This document shows positions 1 through 11,009 of a DNA stretch of 64,000 nt, in pieces. The notes beneath the pieces were generated by a model, which had not been told where the DNA came from, did not search any database, and worked only from the letters and a program-made list of their open reading frames with translations. The translations under genes and the position numbers were made by a program. The DNA lies in contig BSBN01000213.1 in NCBI GenBank assembly GCA_027924645.1, forward strand, positions 33,358,501 to 33,422,500. The letters run 5' to 3'. The stretch is from Cunninghamia lanceolata (taxonomy: Eukaryota; Streptophyta; Pinopsida; Cupressales; Cupressaceae). How positions within the stretch are numbered: position 1 is the stretch's first letter; each line of letters opens with the position of its first letter.

Positions 1-656
1 AAATACAGAAAAGCATATTCAGCTGGAGGCCTTACCATGGCGGGAATTCTATCCCATGTCTTTTGGAATCTGAAGTTGAAATCCATCATTTGCTCCTGAG
101 GAGCTCTCTTTATTGTAGTCATCTGTTCAACCAATGACAAGTTGTCTGATTTATCTTGAAATTGCTTATTTAACTTATCACCTAGATCATCCCAGGTTGT
201 AATAGTTTGCACTGGTAAACTCCTAAACCATTGTAATGCTTTTTCTTTGAATGAAGCAGCCAGTAGCCTGATGGCTACGTTTTCTTGGGTTATATGATGC
301 ACTCCACATAGAGAAGCCACGTCTCTAATGTACTCAATAGGGGTAGTTTGATTTTCCCCTGTAAAATAGGGTAGACTCTTCAAAGTTGCCATGGGTATAA
401 CATCATGTACTATTAAATTCAAAGGGCTACCCCCATCAAAAGCTTCAAATGGTTGATTTCTTTCCATTGGAACGGCTAGGGGTAGGATTGCTTGAGCTGG
501 TACAGGAGCTACAGGTGCAACTGGCCTGAAATTTGGTGGAGTAGATTGTATTCTTTTAGAAACTGGATTCCTTACCACAGACCTACTCTGTCTTCTAGGT
601 GGAGACAACTACAAGTAATCAAATGTACTTGAACTCCTAGTTTGAATCTTTCTCAT
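1..656 (-). pseudogene. Ty3/gypsy (Tat-like) Gag, partial
   Basis: Read on the minus strand from an ATG at 656-654, this frame stays open to the window edge except for one TAG at 611-609 (codon 16). The predicted protein has a basic, proline-rich leader. It then shows the Retrotrans_gag signature: a YFTGEN stretch, an EYIRDVASLCG helix, KALQWF, and a W.DL..KL...F pattern. Gag would form the cytoplasmic particle that packages the element RNA. The rest of the element lies left of the window. The arrangement of primer site, leader and ATG fits a real gag start. I call it Tat-like from the resemblance of its leader and core to long plant gypsy elements. The Retrotrans_gag assignment is firmer than the lineage. 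Confidence 0.72.
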
Positions 657-690
657 AAAATGTCACAACAGAACTGATCTGCTTGTCTCT

Positions 691-708
691 CCTTAGTCTG
701 AGTCGCCA
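691..708 (-). other. Candidate primer-binding site of the gypsy element
   Basis: On the minus strand, TGGCGACTCAGACTAAGG lies about 35 bp upstream of the gag ATG and just inside a possible LTR end (CA at 715-714, then TATC). Plant LTR elements usually start their primer site with TGG a few bases after the LTR. I did not match it to a particular tRNA. Confidence 0.45.
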
Positions 709-713
709 GATAT

Positions 714-1700
714 GCAAGTTTTAACCTCTTATAGGTCTGAAAATCACTGGCTGCACATCAAAACCAGCAATAAGAGATAGTATTTGATTGTTGCTCTAAC
801 TTCTCTATCCCACCGGGCATGCTAAAGTTGTTATCACCCAGATTTGCACCCTTGCATACAGTTGTGAAACCTCAACAATCTGGAGTAACATGGGAATGAT
901 CTCTAAGTGTGGGACTTTGCTAAATGAGATCAGACCTTTGGAGAAGGCCGACTTCCTTAACTGGTTATCACCTAAAACTACTAAATCTTAAGAGGAAAAG
1001 GGAGAAGGAATGCTTTAAAGTGAAAGATGAAACAAAAAAGCTTGAAAAACAAAGGGTGATTCACCAAGTTTAATAAAAGAACCCTCACAGTACTGAGAAG
1101 ATGCACAGCATAACCAAATATAGCAAGTAAACATACACAGATTCAACTGATGCTAGCAAAGGTGAGAAACCAGATGGTTGAAAGGAACAATACGGTCACA
1201 GACAAACATGTACAGATTCACACTAAACTAGAAATCAGTCCAAAGAGGCAAAATAACTTGAATATATTCAGTGGGAAGGCAGAGTTACAGTAACAGAAAG
1301 CTCTGTTTGGAAATAGAAAAGTCTCAATGCTCAAAAAATTTCCAACCTTATTTACATCTCATGAATGCATATATATAGCATTCAAAACTAACCTAGGTCG
1401 GTTACAAAATTTGCTCTAAGAGCTATCTCAGAAAAATATCTGCCTTGGAATGACTGCCCACCTGTAGAAGTTATGGCGTGGAAATATCAGAAACAGGGGT
1501 GGGTGGAGATATTCCGTGCCTTGAATGCGAGCACCTTTTTCGTGTCTATCTTCAACCATGAATATTTGAAGTATTTAAAATTAAGTGGTGGAGAGATATT
1601 TTTAGACATCAATGCGAGCTCCTTCATCTTGGTGTAGCAATGAATGCAAGAAATATCTACATCTGCTTAATGTAGTCGCTGGAACGTTTACCGCCCAAAA
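714..1700 (-). mobile_element. Probable 5' LTR of the truncated gypsy element
   Basis: Sequence to the right of the primer site should be the 5' LTR of this minus-strand element. A TATA-like run reading CTATATATATGC on the minus strand lies near 1368-1379, a plausible promoter position. No second copy lies in the window, so the outer boundary is a guess. No host gene was seen here. Confidence 0.4.
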
Positions 1701-1859
1701 CATGCAACTCCAGATCTGAAATTGAAAAGTGAGAATATTCCCCTAAAAAGCCCGCCAAATGAAAGAGGAGGCAAAAACATGCATCTTTGCCTTTTACAAC
1801 ATGTGGAAATTCGCTAGAATGAAGGAGATACAGGCAGTCAAAGTTTCGGTCAACCGCTT

Positions 1860-3310
1860 GTATATATTGCTTTGCATCTGTGTATATATCTCTTGAATTT
1901 GCTGCCTGAATCGGCATCCAAAACCTTCTCTGCAACTCCTTTGGATATGCATGGCGCTTTGTATATCAGGCTATGAAATGTCCTTGTATTTTCAAATTTG
2001 TATCTGCGGCTTACATATGCATACAAATGCCTCTGTATGTACGGGCCCCTCCTATTGTATGTTAACTTTGTATCTTGCCTTGTATATCGAAACATACAAG
2101 CAAACATACAAGCAGAAGATACATGCAAAGATATATGCAAAGTGCTTGGCCTTGGCGGACCCCACCTCTTGTATCTCCTTTGTATCTGCAAACATACAAG
2201 CCGCGGACCCCAAAATGACAATTAGCTGTATTTGATTGCCCTGTCGGATCTGGCTTGTATCATTCCTCTTTGTATATTTCTTTGTATGTGTGAATATACA
2301 AAGCACTTATATATACAAGCCGTGGACTTGACGCCTAAATATGCCATAATTTGGTCTTCAAGTCAGGTCTGCCTTGCATACATCCCTTGCACCTTTAACT
2401 TGTATATCGCAATATACAATTGCAAATATACAACCCGAACTTCAAACTTTTATAAAGCTTTCTGAAAAAATACCTTCGGGTTCAGCTTGTATGCTAGGAA
2501 AGAATGCTTTGCTTATATGCCCAAACATACAAGCCGCATATATACAAGGCACTGTTCATGATATACATTGGCCTTTGAATGTTCCTCTTTTGTATGTGTG
2601 GCCCTTTGTATATCTGACTTGCATCTTTTCCTTGTATGTGGCCGATATACAAACGCCTTTGTATATTGTGGACCCCACCATTTGTACATTTGGCCTTTGC
2701 ATATTTTTCCTTGTATGTTTCAATTGTATGTTTAACCCCTTGTATATTGGCTTTGTATGTAAAAGCATACAAAGAGAAATATACAAGCCATTGTAGCAAA
2801 TGCATCTTGCTCCTTTGCATATTGACTGATGCACATTCTCTTGTATGCACCCAATGTACATTTTTCCTTTGTATGTCGCGCATATACAAACTCATTTGTA
2901 TATACCTACGGCCCCCACCGAATGCATCTCTGCCGCACTGTAGCAAATGTATATTGGCACCTTTGTATGTAGTCATTGCATGTTCAAACATACAACACAA
3001 ATATGCATTTGAAACCTGATATACATTCAGGGAATATTCCTGGGATCTGTGATAGATTCCCCCAATGTATATGTATCTTCTAAGCCCGATATGCATTTAG
3101 AAATGCATACAACTGAATTGTTCCATTCTTTTGAAGGCCGATGGAAATTTCTGCAAGCCCGCCAATGTATATTTGCTTTTGTACATACAAACCTCTTTGT
3201 ATATTTGACATACATTGGCGATATACAAGCAAAAACTTGTATATAACCTTTGCATATTCCTGTGCATGTACAAAGGCGAATGTATATACAAGTATGCATA
3301 CAAATACAAA
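1860..3310. repeat. Array of short TTGTAT/ATACAA hairpins
   Basis: About 1.4 kb is saturated with TTGTATAT- or TTGTATGT-like words and their reverse complements. Many pair as small inverted repeats. Examples are CTTGTAT 2079-2085 with ATACAAG 2094-2100; CTTTGTAT 2280-2287 with 2296-2303; TTGTATAT 2400-2407 with 2412-2419 (4-base loop); TTGTAT 2632-2637 with 2647-2652; CTTTGTATG 2751-2759 with 2766-2774; and TTTGTAT 2868-2874 with 2884-2890. Spacers between them are unrelated and there is no fixed period. Reading frames of 60-200 codons on both strands are by-products of the motif: they are IQ/YK-rich and overlap one another. I recognise no transposon family. Confidence 0.75.
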
Positions 3311-3539
3311 TTATAAAATATGAGAAATCCCAGTGATAGAAAATACTTGAAGCTAAAAGATTTCTGGGTTTTTTTGGGTTTTTTGCAAGGAATGTTTAGG
3401 CAAGATCTTGGGATTTTTTGACAAGGCATGCATGAGTATTTGCAAGCTTTAAGATTTGTATGGACACTTTCCAAAGGATTTTCAAGGAAAATACAAGGTG
3501 AACTATTTATCTCTGGACAGAGGAAAATAGGTCAATAGT

Positions 3540-4110
3540 TGTATTAATACTACTCTTATAATTTGATCTTTGAAGCGCGTTCCTCCCATGTTTGGGGAAG
3601 GAGCCTTCACCTTGTAAATGTAAAGAATTATCTCTATTTTAGAAATTGATATTTAAGTTGTAAGGGAATTTAATGTGGAAAATAATTTCAAATATGCTTT
3701 ATTGTTCATATGTATGTCAAAGCCCTCTTATTTCATCAATGATTCTATGTTATGTTCTATGGTTGGAATTCAAAGTATTTTGGCTTGAAATTTTCTTAAT
3801 GTTCTTAGATGTATTTCATCTCATTATGAATGGGTTATCTTAACTTTAGATGATAGATTGTTTCTTTTTACTTCTTTCTATATGGATGAAAATTTTGATG
3901 CTTTATGTTGTTTTCCCTTGGTTAAGTTCACCTGACAAGGTGTCGTGAATATTGTATTTCGTACCTTGTTTGCCTTCCCCGCCTTTGTGCGACGGGGTTT
4001 TAGGGACATGTGAAAATTTTTTTGGTACTTCATGTCATGACCACATGACTAATGTGGGCATGGCATGGGGTTTTGCACGTCATGACCACATGGCAAATGT
4101 GGGCATGACA
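3540..4110 (+). mobile_element. Truncated 5' LTR of a non-coding LTR element
   Basis: This 571-bp block is repeated directly at 13891-14461 at the same length with scattered substitutions. It ends in ATGACA and is followed two bases later by an initiator-Met-type primer site, so it is the 3' part of a 5' LTR. The LTR probably starts as at 7234 (TGTAGGGCC), and its upstream part has been lost here. Sequence left of 3540 does not match the other copy. Confidence 0.75.
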
Positions 4111-4112
4111 TT

Positions 4113-4124
4113 TGGTATCAGAGC
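4113..4124 (+). other. Primer-binding site (tRNA-iMet type)
   Basis: TGGTATCAGAGC, two bases after the LTR end, is the standard plant primer site complementary to initiator-Met tRNA. It gives the element a plus orientation. Confidence 0.85.
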
Positions 4125-7100
4125 CCATGTTTCAACATTGGGAGCTCTAGGGTTTTGCGTGTTTGTTGGGTCGACATGGAGTGGATTGAGGTGATTGTGA
4201 CCCTCGTTCTACTCCGTGTGGTTGTGAGAGAGCAAGGTTTTGGATTGACAACCAACCTTCATCTTGGAGGAATATCCATCCTCTTGTTTTGTCATTGTGG
4301 TGGCGTTGTCACACAATTATCGAAGTCTTCTGCTTGTGTTTTTGTGGTGGTTGTGCTCGTCCTTGTCGATTCTCCTCTTGAGTAGGTTGGTCTAGATTGT
4401 GAAGGTTGTGTTGGGCCCTTTTCTCACCCTTGTGTATTTGCAGAGTGTGGTGTGGTTCCCTAGTATGCACTCTATGTGGTTGGGATTATAGGTTAGCATC
4501 GTGGGAAACATTAGTCTTGTGTTGCACCTTGATATATGCTATGATTTTGGATGTCAAAGTGATGATGGTGTGTTTTATGCTTGGGTTCTTTGAAATAATA
4601 ATGAAGTCTTAATGCTTGTCTGATTAAGTCTTGCCTTGCGTACTTTGCGTGTGTGATTGCATTATAGTAAATATAAAAGATTAAGAAAGATAGAGGTGTA
4701 ATTGAGTAATATGCGTGGTATTGCTAAGAAATAAATTATGTTTTCAAAATGATACAAGGGTAAATGGTGTGCTTGTTGATCATTTGTTAAGTACTTCCAT
4801 AATGTAAATTTTACATTTTATAATTTTGCCTTGTGTAAATTTGATATCAAGTTATGCATTCCTTTGTGTGGAGAAGATGTTTAGCATCATAGGGTAAGAT
4901 ACTAAATTAGGGACTTAAGCTTTTAATTAGATTCTTCTTATGATATACCTCTATCTTATGAGTTTTGTGTTAGATAAATATGTGTTTGTTCATAGTACAC
5001 ATGTAGTGTAATATGGTTTGTCAATAGCTCCATGATGTGTGATGTGTTGTGAGTCACCATCTTGCGAGTTGAAGTAACGTTGTTTTTTATTTGAATATGA
5101 CCTAGGATGCAAATGCTAGAATGTTGGTATACTTATTTGAGGTGTATTGCATCGTCTCTATATGTGAAGTTATGGTTAGAATCCATTTATGCCTTCGAAA
5201 GATTAATTTGAATTGATGTTAGATAGACTTCTTAGAAACCTTTATGGTAATTATTATGTGACTTTGGGTATGAAAGTTGTTCTTCTTCACTAAGTAATGA
5301 ACGATAAAGGAAAATTGTGTTATGTGTCACCTTGTGGATGTGAATACCTATTATGAGAGTACTTGCTATGTGTTGGTGAATATCCCGTACATGATTTGTG
5401 TACTCATGAGCTTGTGATACTAGGTATCCATCCATGGATTGAGTGTATAGCTACAAGTATGGTGGAGTCATGCTTGTGTGGTTGCTTGTTTGTATACCTT
5501 GTAAGGTCCAACCTTGGAGTTGGAGACCTTCCATGTGTGGAGTTAAGTAGTGGAGTGGAAGAACTTAGGAAGCTATGGTGACATGTTGCGACATTGGTTT
5601 GGGGTAACCCAACTAACCATACCTTCCTATGCCAGAGTACCCCCTACTTCTCCTTAGAGAACGGACCTTTGAGAGGTTCATAGTGCTATCATATCATGCA
5701 TTGTTTCCTTGATGATACTATTGGCATCTAACTTGGGAATCTTGGTTATGGTTTGGTATGGGCATGTGATTTGCTCGAGGCCAAGTTACTTGGTGCAAGT
5801 TTGCTCTTACCTTTGGTATTTTATTTTGAGTTGGATGTGTAGTAACTTGGAAACATTGGCACTATGATAGAGTTGGCATTTATACAAAAGGAATATATGT
5901 TTAATTTTGATTATATCAGAGTATTAATGGGGTTGCTTTGGGATTATGCTATGTTATGGTATTTATGTGTGTTGAAACCTGGTTGACAAGATGCAAATAG
6001 ATGTGATGCCACACCACACTGATGTTCCAACATAGTGTTGGTGATGATGATGTGTCACTTTGAGAAGGGCACGATTCCACGTAGTCATACGTGAAGGCAC
6101 ATTTGATACTACCTGCCTACATGATGTTATTGCATTGGTTGTGTTTGCATAGCACATGTAGTGACTGTGAGTTCCCTCCTTCCTTATTGGTGACTTAATG
6201 TTAGTCACATTGTGACGTAATGTGTAATTTCATGGTTTGTGATCTTCTTTTGGTTATTGGTAACTTTATTTATCTTGCTTGTGATGACCAGCCATGTTAT
6301 TTTATCTCGATTGTAAGCAGCTTAGCCACAATTCTTTGAATCTTCCTTTTTTGCATGACTCTTGTGGTTATGTTGCCTTATTGTTGAAATTGCACGCATT
6401 TATTTATTTTATTGTTGATTTTTAGAAACTTCTTCTTTTGGTATTTTTTTTTGAAAATGTGTGTTGGCTAAGCTAGGTTCTTTCTGTTTTCAAGTGTTAG
6501 TCTTGTATTGTGCTGTTCTTCTCGCCATGTTGATGGAGCGACCTTTGGTTGAGTGTATATAATGAAGCAGATGTGGGAAACTTTTGAGGATGGGGGTAAG
6601 TGTGGGCTAGTATGGGCTAGTCATCATCCACTTACCTTCCTAGTGAGTTATGTTCTTATGCTGACTATCTCTTGGAGGCTAAACCCCTTATACAAACAAG
6701 AGGTAGGTCATTTGTGGAAATGTATGGAGGGACCCCCAGGCGTGTGGCCTCGAGACCATCATTCTGCTTGATTCTTGGATCTTTGGTTACTTGACACTGG
6801 TTATTGGATTTCGTAGTACTATTATGAGACCATTGCATCCTCGTGGACCTATAAGTGAACCTTGTGTTGTTATCCTTGTGATGTGGATGAATGAAAGTAG
6901 TTGTTTAGTTGCAAGATTTGCATTTGATGTATCTACATATAAGTTGATGGTTTCTTATAAACTTGTTGTGCAATGTGTGAATTCCTCTATGCATATGTAA
7001 AAATGATTGATGATCATGAAATTCCCTGTGTTTAGTTTCAATCAATAAAATGTGTTTGGTGAAAAGAATTATGCTTTTATGGAATTTAGTTTACCATGCT

Positions 7101-7221
7101 TTATATTCTAGTGAGTTCTTTATTGCATGTGTTATCTTCTATACTTACCTCGTCTGGTGCAGAGAAGTTCAGGATGGTGCTTCTATCCTCCTCTTGATGA
7201 CTTCTAGGAGTAAGTCATTTC
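4125..7221 (+). mobile_element. Non-coding interior of a LARD-like element
   Basis: About 3.1 kb lies between the primer site and the polypurine tract. The longest open frames are about 60-80 codons and show no gag, protease, integrase or reverse transcriptase motif in either strand that I could recognise. The G/T-rich plus strand and bounding LTR signals fit a large retrotransposon derivative that depends on proteins from other elements. Heavy decay of a former coding region is the alternative. Confidence 0.5.
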
Positions 7222-7233
7222 CTGGGGGGAGGA
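7222..7233 (+). other. Polypurine tract before the 3' LTR
   Basis: CTGGGGGGAGGA lies immediately before TGTAGGGCC at 7234, the usual plus-strand primer arrangement at the start of a 3' LTR. It supports a plus-strand element running from 3540 rightwards. Confidence 0.65.
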
Positions 7234-7765
7234 TGTAGGGCCTACCCCTATGTGACTCTATGTGCACTATTATTTCGGATGAATAGATTAAACAATATAT
7301 TAATCTTGATTATTATATGAAGTAATTTCAAGATAGATATGTACCAAGCTAGGTTATGCATCCTCATTGGTCTATTAATGTTGCTTCGACTATGATTGCG
7401 TTGTGGGATTTGATGTTTTGATTTGAGTGTGCAGGATATACTTGTATAGGTATTGACCAATAGGTGGATGTGGAGGAGGAGACATGGAATCACTTAACCA
7501 CTTGGTCATCCCACCTTATCTAGTCCTATAGTTGAGTTATTGACCTTGGGTTCTATGGTATGTTGATCGTTTAACCCATTGTTTTTGGTTGCGAATGGAG
7601 GACTAATTTAAGGGTTCACCCATTTGCCTCTATCTTGAATCATTCACGAGTTGGATTCCTGTGTTGTGCGTACCCCCGTAAAGTGTTTGTGTTAATTGCA
7701 TGTTTTTAGTGGTCTTGATCACTCATTCACTTTATTAGGTTGCTTTATGGTTGGCAGTGATGCAC

Positions 7766-8402
7766 TTGCAAGAAACCTCCATGCTTTTGATGTGAAGTCG
7801 AGTTCGTGTGTCTATTTGCATAAGAGGCATCTTATTGTGGGGATACCTTGATTTGATTTTAGAGTTAAAAGTTAGTCATAATTGATTAGTTTAACCTAAT
7901 AATGATCTAACTCAATTTTGATTTTCATGTTTCCGTTAATGTCGAAAATACTCTTAGGTTGGCATGTAGGGCTTAACTTTTATAGTCGACCTTGCTTGTC
8001 AGCTATTCTTTTTGTGACTATTATGTATTCAATGATGTCCTTTATAATATTATGCCATATCTTAATAAGAGTAAGGGCTTAACTTATATATATCACTTAC
8101 TCTTATTAAGATATGGCATAATATTATAAAGGACACCATTGAATACATAATAGTCACAAAAAGAATAGCTGACAAGCAAGGTCGACTATAAAAGTTAAGC
8201 CCTACATGCCAACCTATGAGTATTTCTGACATTAACGGAAACATGAAAATCAAAATTGAGTTAGATCATCATTAGGTTAAACTAATCAATTATGACTAAC
8301 TTTTAACTCTAAAATCAAATCAAGGTATCCCCACAATAAGATGCCTCTTATGCAAATAGACACACGAACTCAACTTCACATCAAAAGCATGGAGGTTTCT
8401 TG

Positions 8403-8405
<3 letters not shown>
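7766..8405. repeat. Large palindrome, two 310-bp arms, 20-bp loop
   Basis: Bases 7766-8075 reappear as reverse complement at 8096-8405, separated by 20 bp. I counted about six mismatches, so roughly 98% identity and no gaps. A transcript would fold into one long hairpin. The right arm runs straight into a (TA)n tract. Part of the right arm is carried again at 10852-10972 by the tandem duplication. A more diverged forward relative of the left arm lies at about 8600-8730 and again at about 11120-11250. It could be a fold-back transposon or a tail-to-tail insertion pair. No coding was seen. Confidence 0.9.
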
Positions 8406-8501
<96 letters not shown>

Positions 8502-10849
8502 TAATTCTAATCCCATATAAATTTTGACAACTTTTGCTTATATTCCTCCTTTCATAGGTTACCATCTGTTAATTACCCGATAGGCTTTTATATGTGAGCA
8601 TACAGTGCTCGAAGTCATGGCTTAATTCTAATGGTTGACCCTGCCTGTCAAGTAATTTTTGTATGATAGTTATCCATTCAAAGGTGCCCTTAAAACGTTA
8701 TGGCATACCTTAATATAAGTAACTTATATTAAAGCCATATAAATATATATATGTATTTATCATCATTATACTATATAAATTTTGACAGCTTGTCCAAAAA
8801 GCTCTCCTTTCATATGATACAGTCTTTTTAAAATTTATATGTTTTGTTTTCTTTCTTGACAGTGAAAATTCCTATATTCATGTCAATTTTTTTTTATATA
8901 ATTTAAAATTGGTTAGTGTTGTTTTGGGGGGGGGGGAGAGATTTTGTTTTGGAAAGTAAGTATAGGGAAAATTTTTTAGGGTTGGATCTTTGGATTTTGG
9001 ATTGAGGGCAGGGGGACGATAGAGAGAGGCAGGCAGCCTCTCTCGATGGGGAAGATGCCTCCTCTATCTGAACAAAAGGAGAGCTCATGAGAATGATAGG
9101 TTGAAGGTTTTGGAGGGGCGTCAGGAGAGCTGGAAAGAACACTGGTGCAACAGTAATCTCTAAGAAATACCGCTTGAATCCGTTAATGCAGATTGGGGAA
9201 GGTATTCCTCTGTGTATCTTATCTAAGTCTTTGATTATAACTCTCTTCACCTTGGTAAATGGCTTCCTTTTTAAATCTGGTATCCACTGCGAATGGCACT
9301 TTTATATCTTCTTAAGCACAAGCTTGTTCCATGGTGATTCTCATCTTTGGCTCTTGATGAGACCATGGTCAGTCCTCATGCAGACCTAGCCTGAGTACCA
9401 CTGGGAAAAAAAGGTCAACATCACATTGAGCCTTAGACCTCAAAGTGTGTTAAAGGATTAATATTCTTGTATATCAATTTTGTGGTTTGACAGATGGCCC
9501 TTCACCCTCTTGCTAACCTACAATCAAATTCCTAAGCGAGGAGGATTAGTTTAAGGTTACAAGTATCTACATAACAAGCATGCTCAGTTAGTCAAATAGC
9601 AATATACCTTCAAACTAAATGTCATAAACTGACCCTCTGGGGCTAACAGAAATAAATAGAATGGTATTTAATTTTCTGAACATCTTTGAGCATTCATTGA
9701 CCATGCTTTGAGATGTACCATATCAGAAACCACATAAAATGACCATATCGATTAGTACAGTCATGATCAAGACAAAAATTATGTTATATCTTTTTTAAAG
9801 TTTAGGGAGAGATAATGAATAGGTATCTCAGACAATTTTGACGATGTACTAAGGGCCTAGAATGAGACACTAGTTGTTATGTCCTTTTCATTTCACATTC
9901 ATAAGAGACCTGTGTCACGGTACTTCTCTTTCACCTAGTACTTTGCGCAATAGACAAACTCTCACTCAACTAGGCATTGACTACCATTTATTTGGCACTC
10001 TTCCCCAGTCGAACTCTAAAGTCAGTCAAGTGCTCTCAACTCCTGACGTTGGACCAGTGGTTCACCCTGGTACACCTTGACTTTCCCAACCTAAAGATCA
10101 GGAGCCTAAAGGCCCTCCTCATAGATAATAATGAATGAAATTTAGAAAACAAACATGTACCTACACTTATGTTGTGTATCAACCATATACAATTTAATCG
10201 AGAGTGAGACATTGAAGGAGGTTGAAAATATTTTTTTACAATGATCAAACCTACAATGTTTTAGAGTTCAATGCATAAGAGCTTTCTCAATCATGCATTT
10301 CATTTAGTGTGATTCATTGTGGATAGTTCAAGTCCCCTCAAAAGAAGCATAGAGTTTAAATTTTAATCGACCCAAATTGATTTGCTTTGATACAGTTGGT
10401 CTATCGGCCAAGTGTCAAGAACCAGCTCAAAGATTAAAAAAAAAAGGGGTCATGTGTAATTAGTTTTAATGTAACAAGTCCAATATTATATCTTATCCAC
10501 TAGTTGGTCCAAGACAAAGTGTGAGCTTGCTGTTAGGCTTGAAACCTACCTGAATGTGCTTTTGAAAGTTATGTTTAGGTCCTTTTTTAAGCACAATGGG
10601 AAGGCTACTGTGAACATTGATATGAGTATTCTTTTGTTGAAAACATTCCTTTTTTCTTTAATTTTAAGTTCTGAATATATATAGAAACACATATTTTAAG
10701 TGCATGATTTTAAACACTTTTTTGTTGGACATTCTGTAAAATGAATTCACACCTTTTTTTTATATATCTAATGGGCTTCTATTTTGTAATGCTAAAAGTG
10801 TATGTAACCTCGGGGCCAAACATGAATTCAACCCATTTTATGTATAAAT
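8284..10849. repeat. Tandem duplication, copy 1 (2566 bp)
   Basis: This segment and the next (10852-13367) are direct, adjacent copies sharing nearly every base. They run from AATCAATTATGAC to TATGTATAAAT. The main length difference is the internal (TA)n tract. The copies contain poly-G runs (8924-8934; 11449-11457) and frames of 69-123 codons in both orientations. None of these has a recognisable domain. I see no gene here. Confidence 0.92.
8405..8499. repeat. (TA)n microsatellite, long allele
   Basis: About 47 uninterrupted AT dinucleotides directly follow the right arm of the palindrome. The matching tract in the duplicated copy at 10972-11007 has about 18 repeats. Confidence 0.98.
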
Positions 10850-10851
10850 CA

Positions 10852-10970
10852 AATCAATTATGACTAACTTTTAACTCTAAAATCAAATCAAGGTATCCCC
10901 ACAATAAGATGCCTCTTATGCAAATAGACACACGAACTCAACTTCACATCAAAAGCATGGCGGTTTCTTG

Positions 10971-11009
<39 letters not shown>

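Noticed and set aside
1850..3474. Many overlapping frames of 60-200 codons on both strands
   Set aside because: They arise from the repeated TTGTAT/ATACAA words (giving IQ, YK, LY runs), overlap each other in all frames and have no domain.
8320..8565. Frame with a long (IY)n run
   Set aside because: It is the translation of the (TA)n microsatellite.
8903..9250. Frame of 115 codons (minus), with a 123-codon counterpart at 11400-11771
   Set aside because: Conserved only because the 2.5-kb segment is duplicated. Length differs between copies, and there is no recognisable domain and no codon-type conservation.
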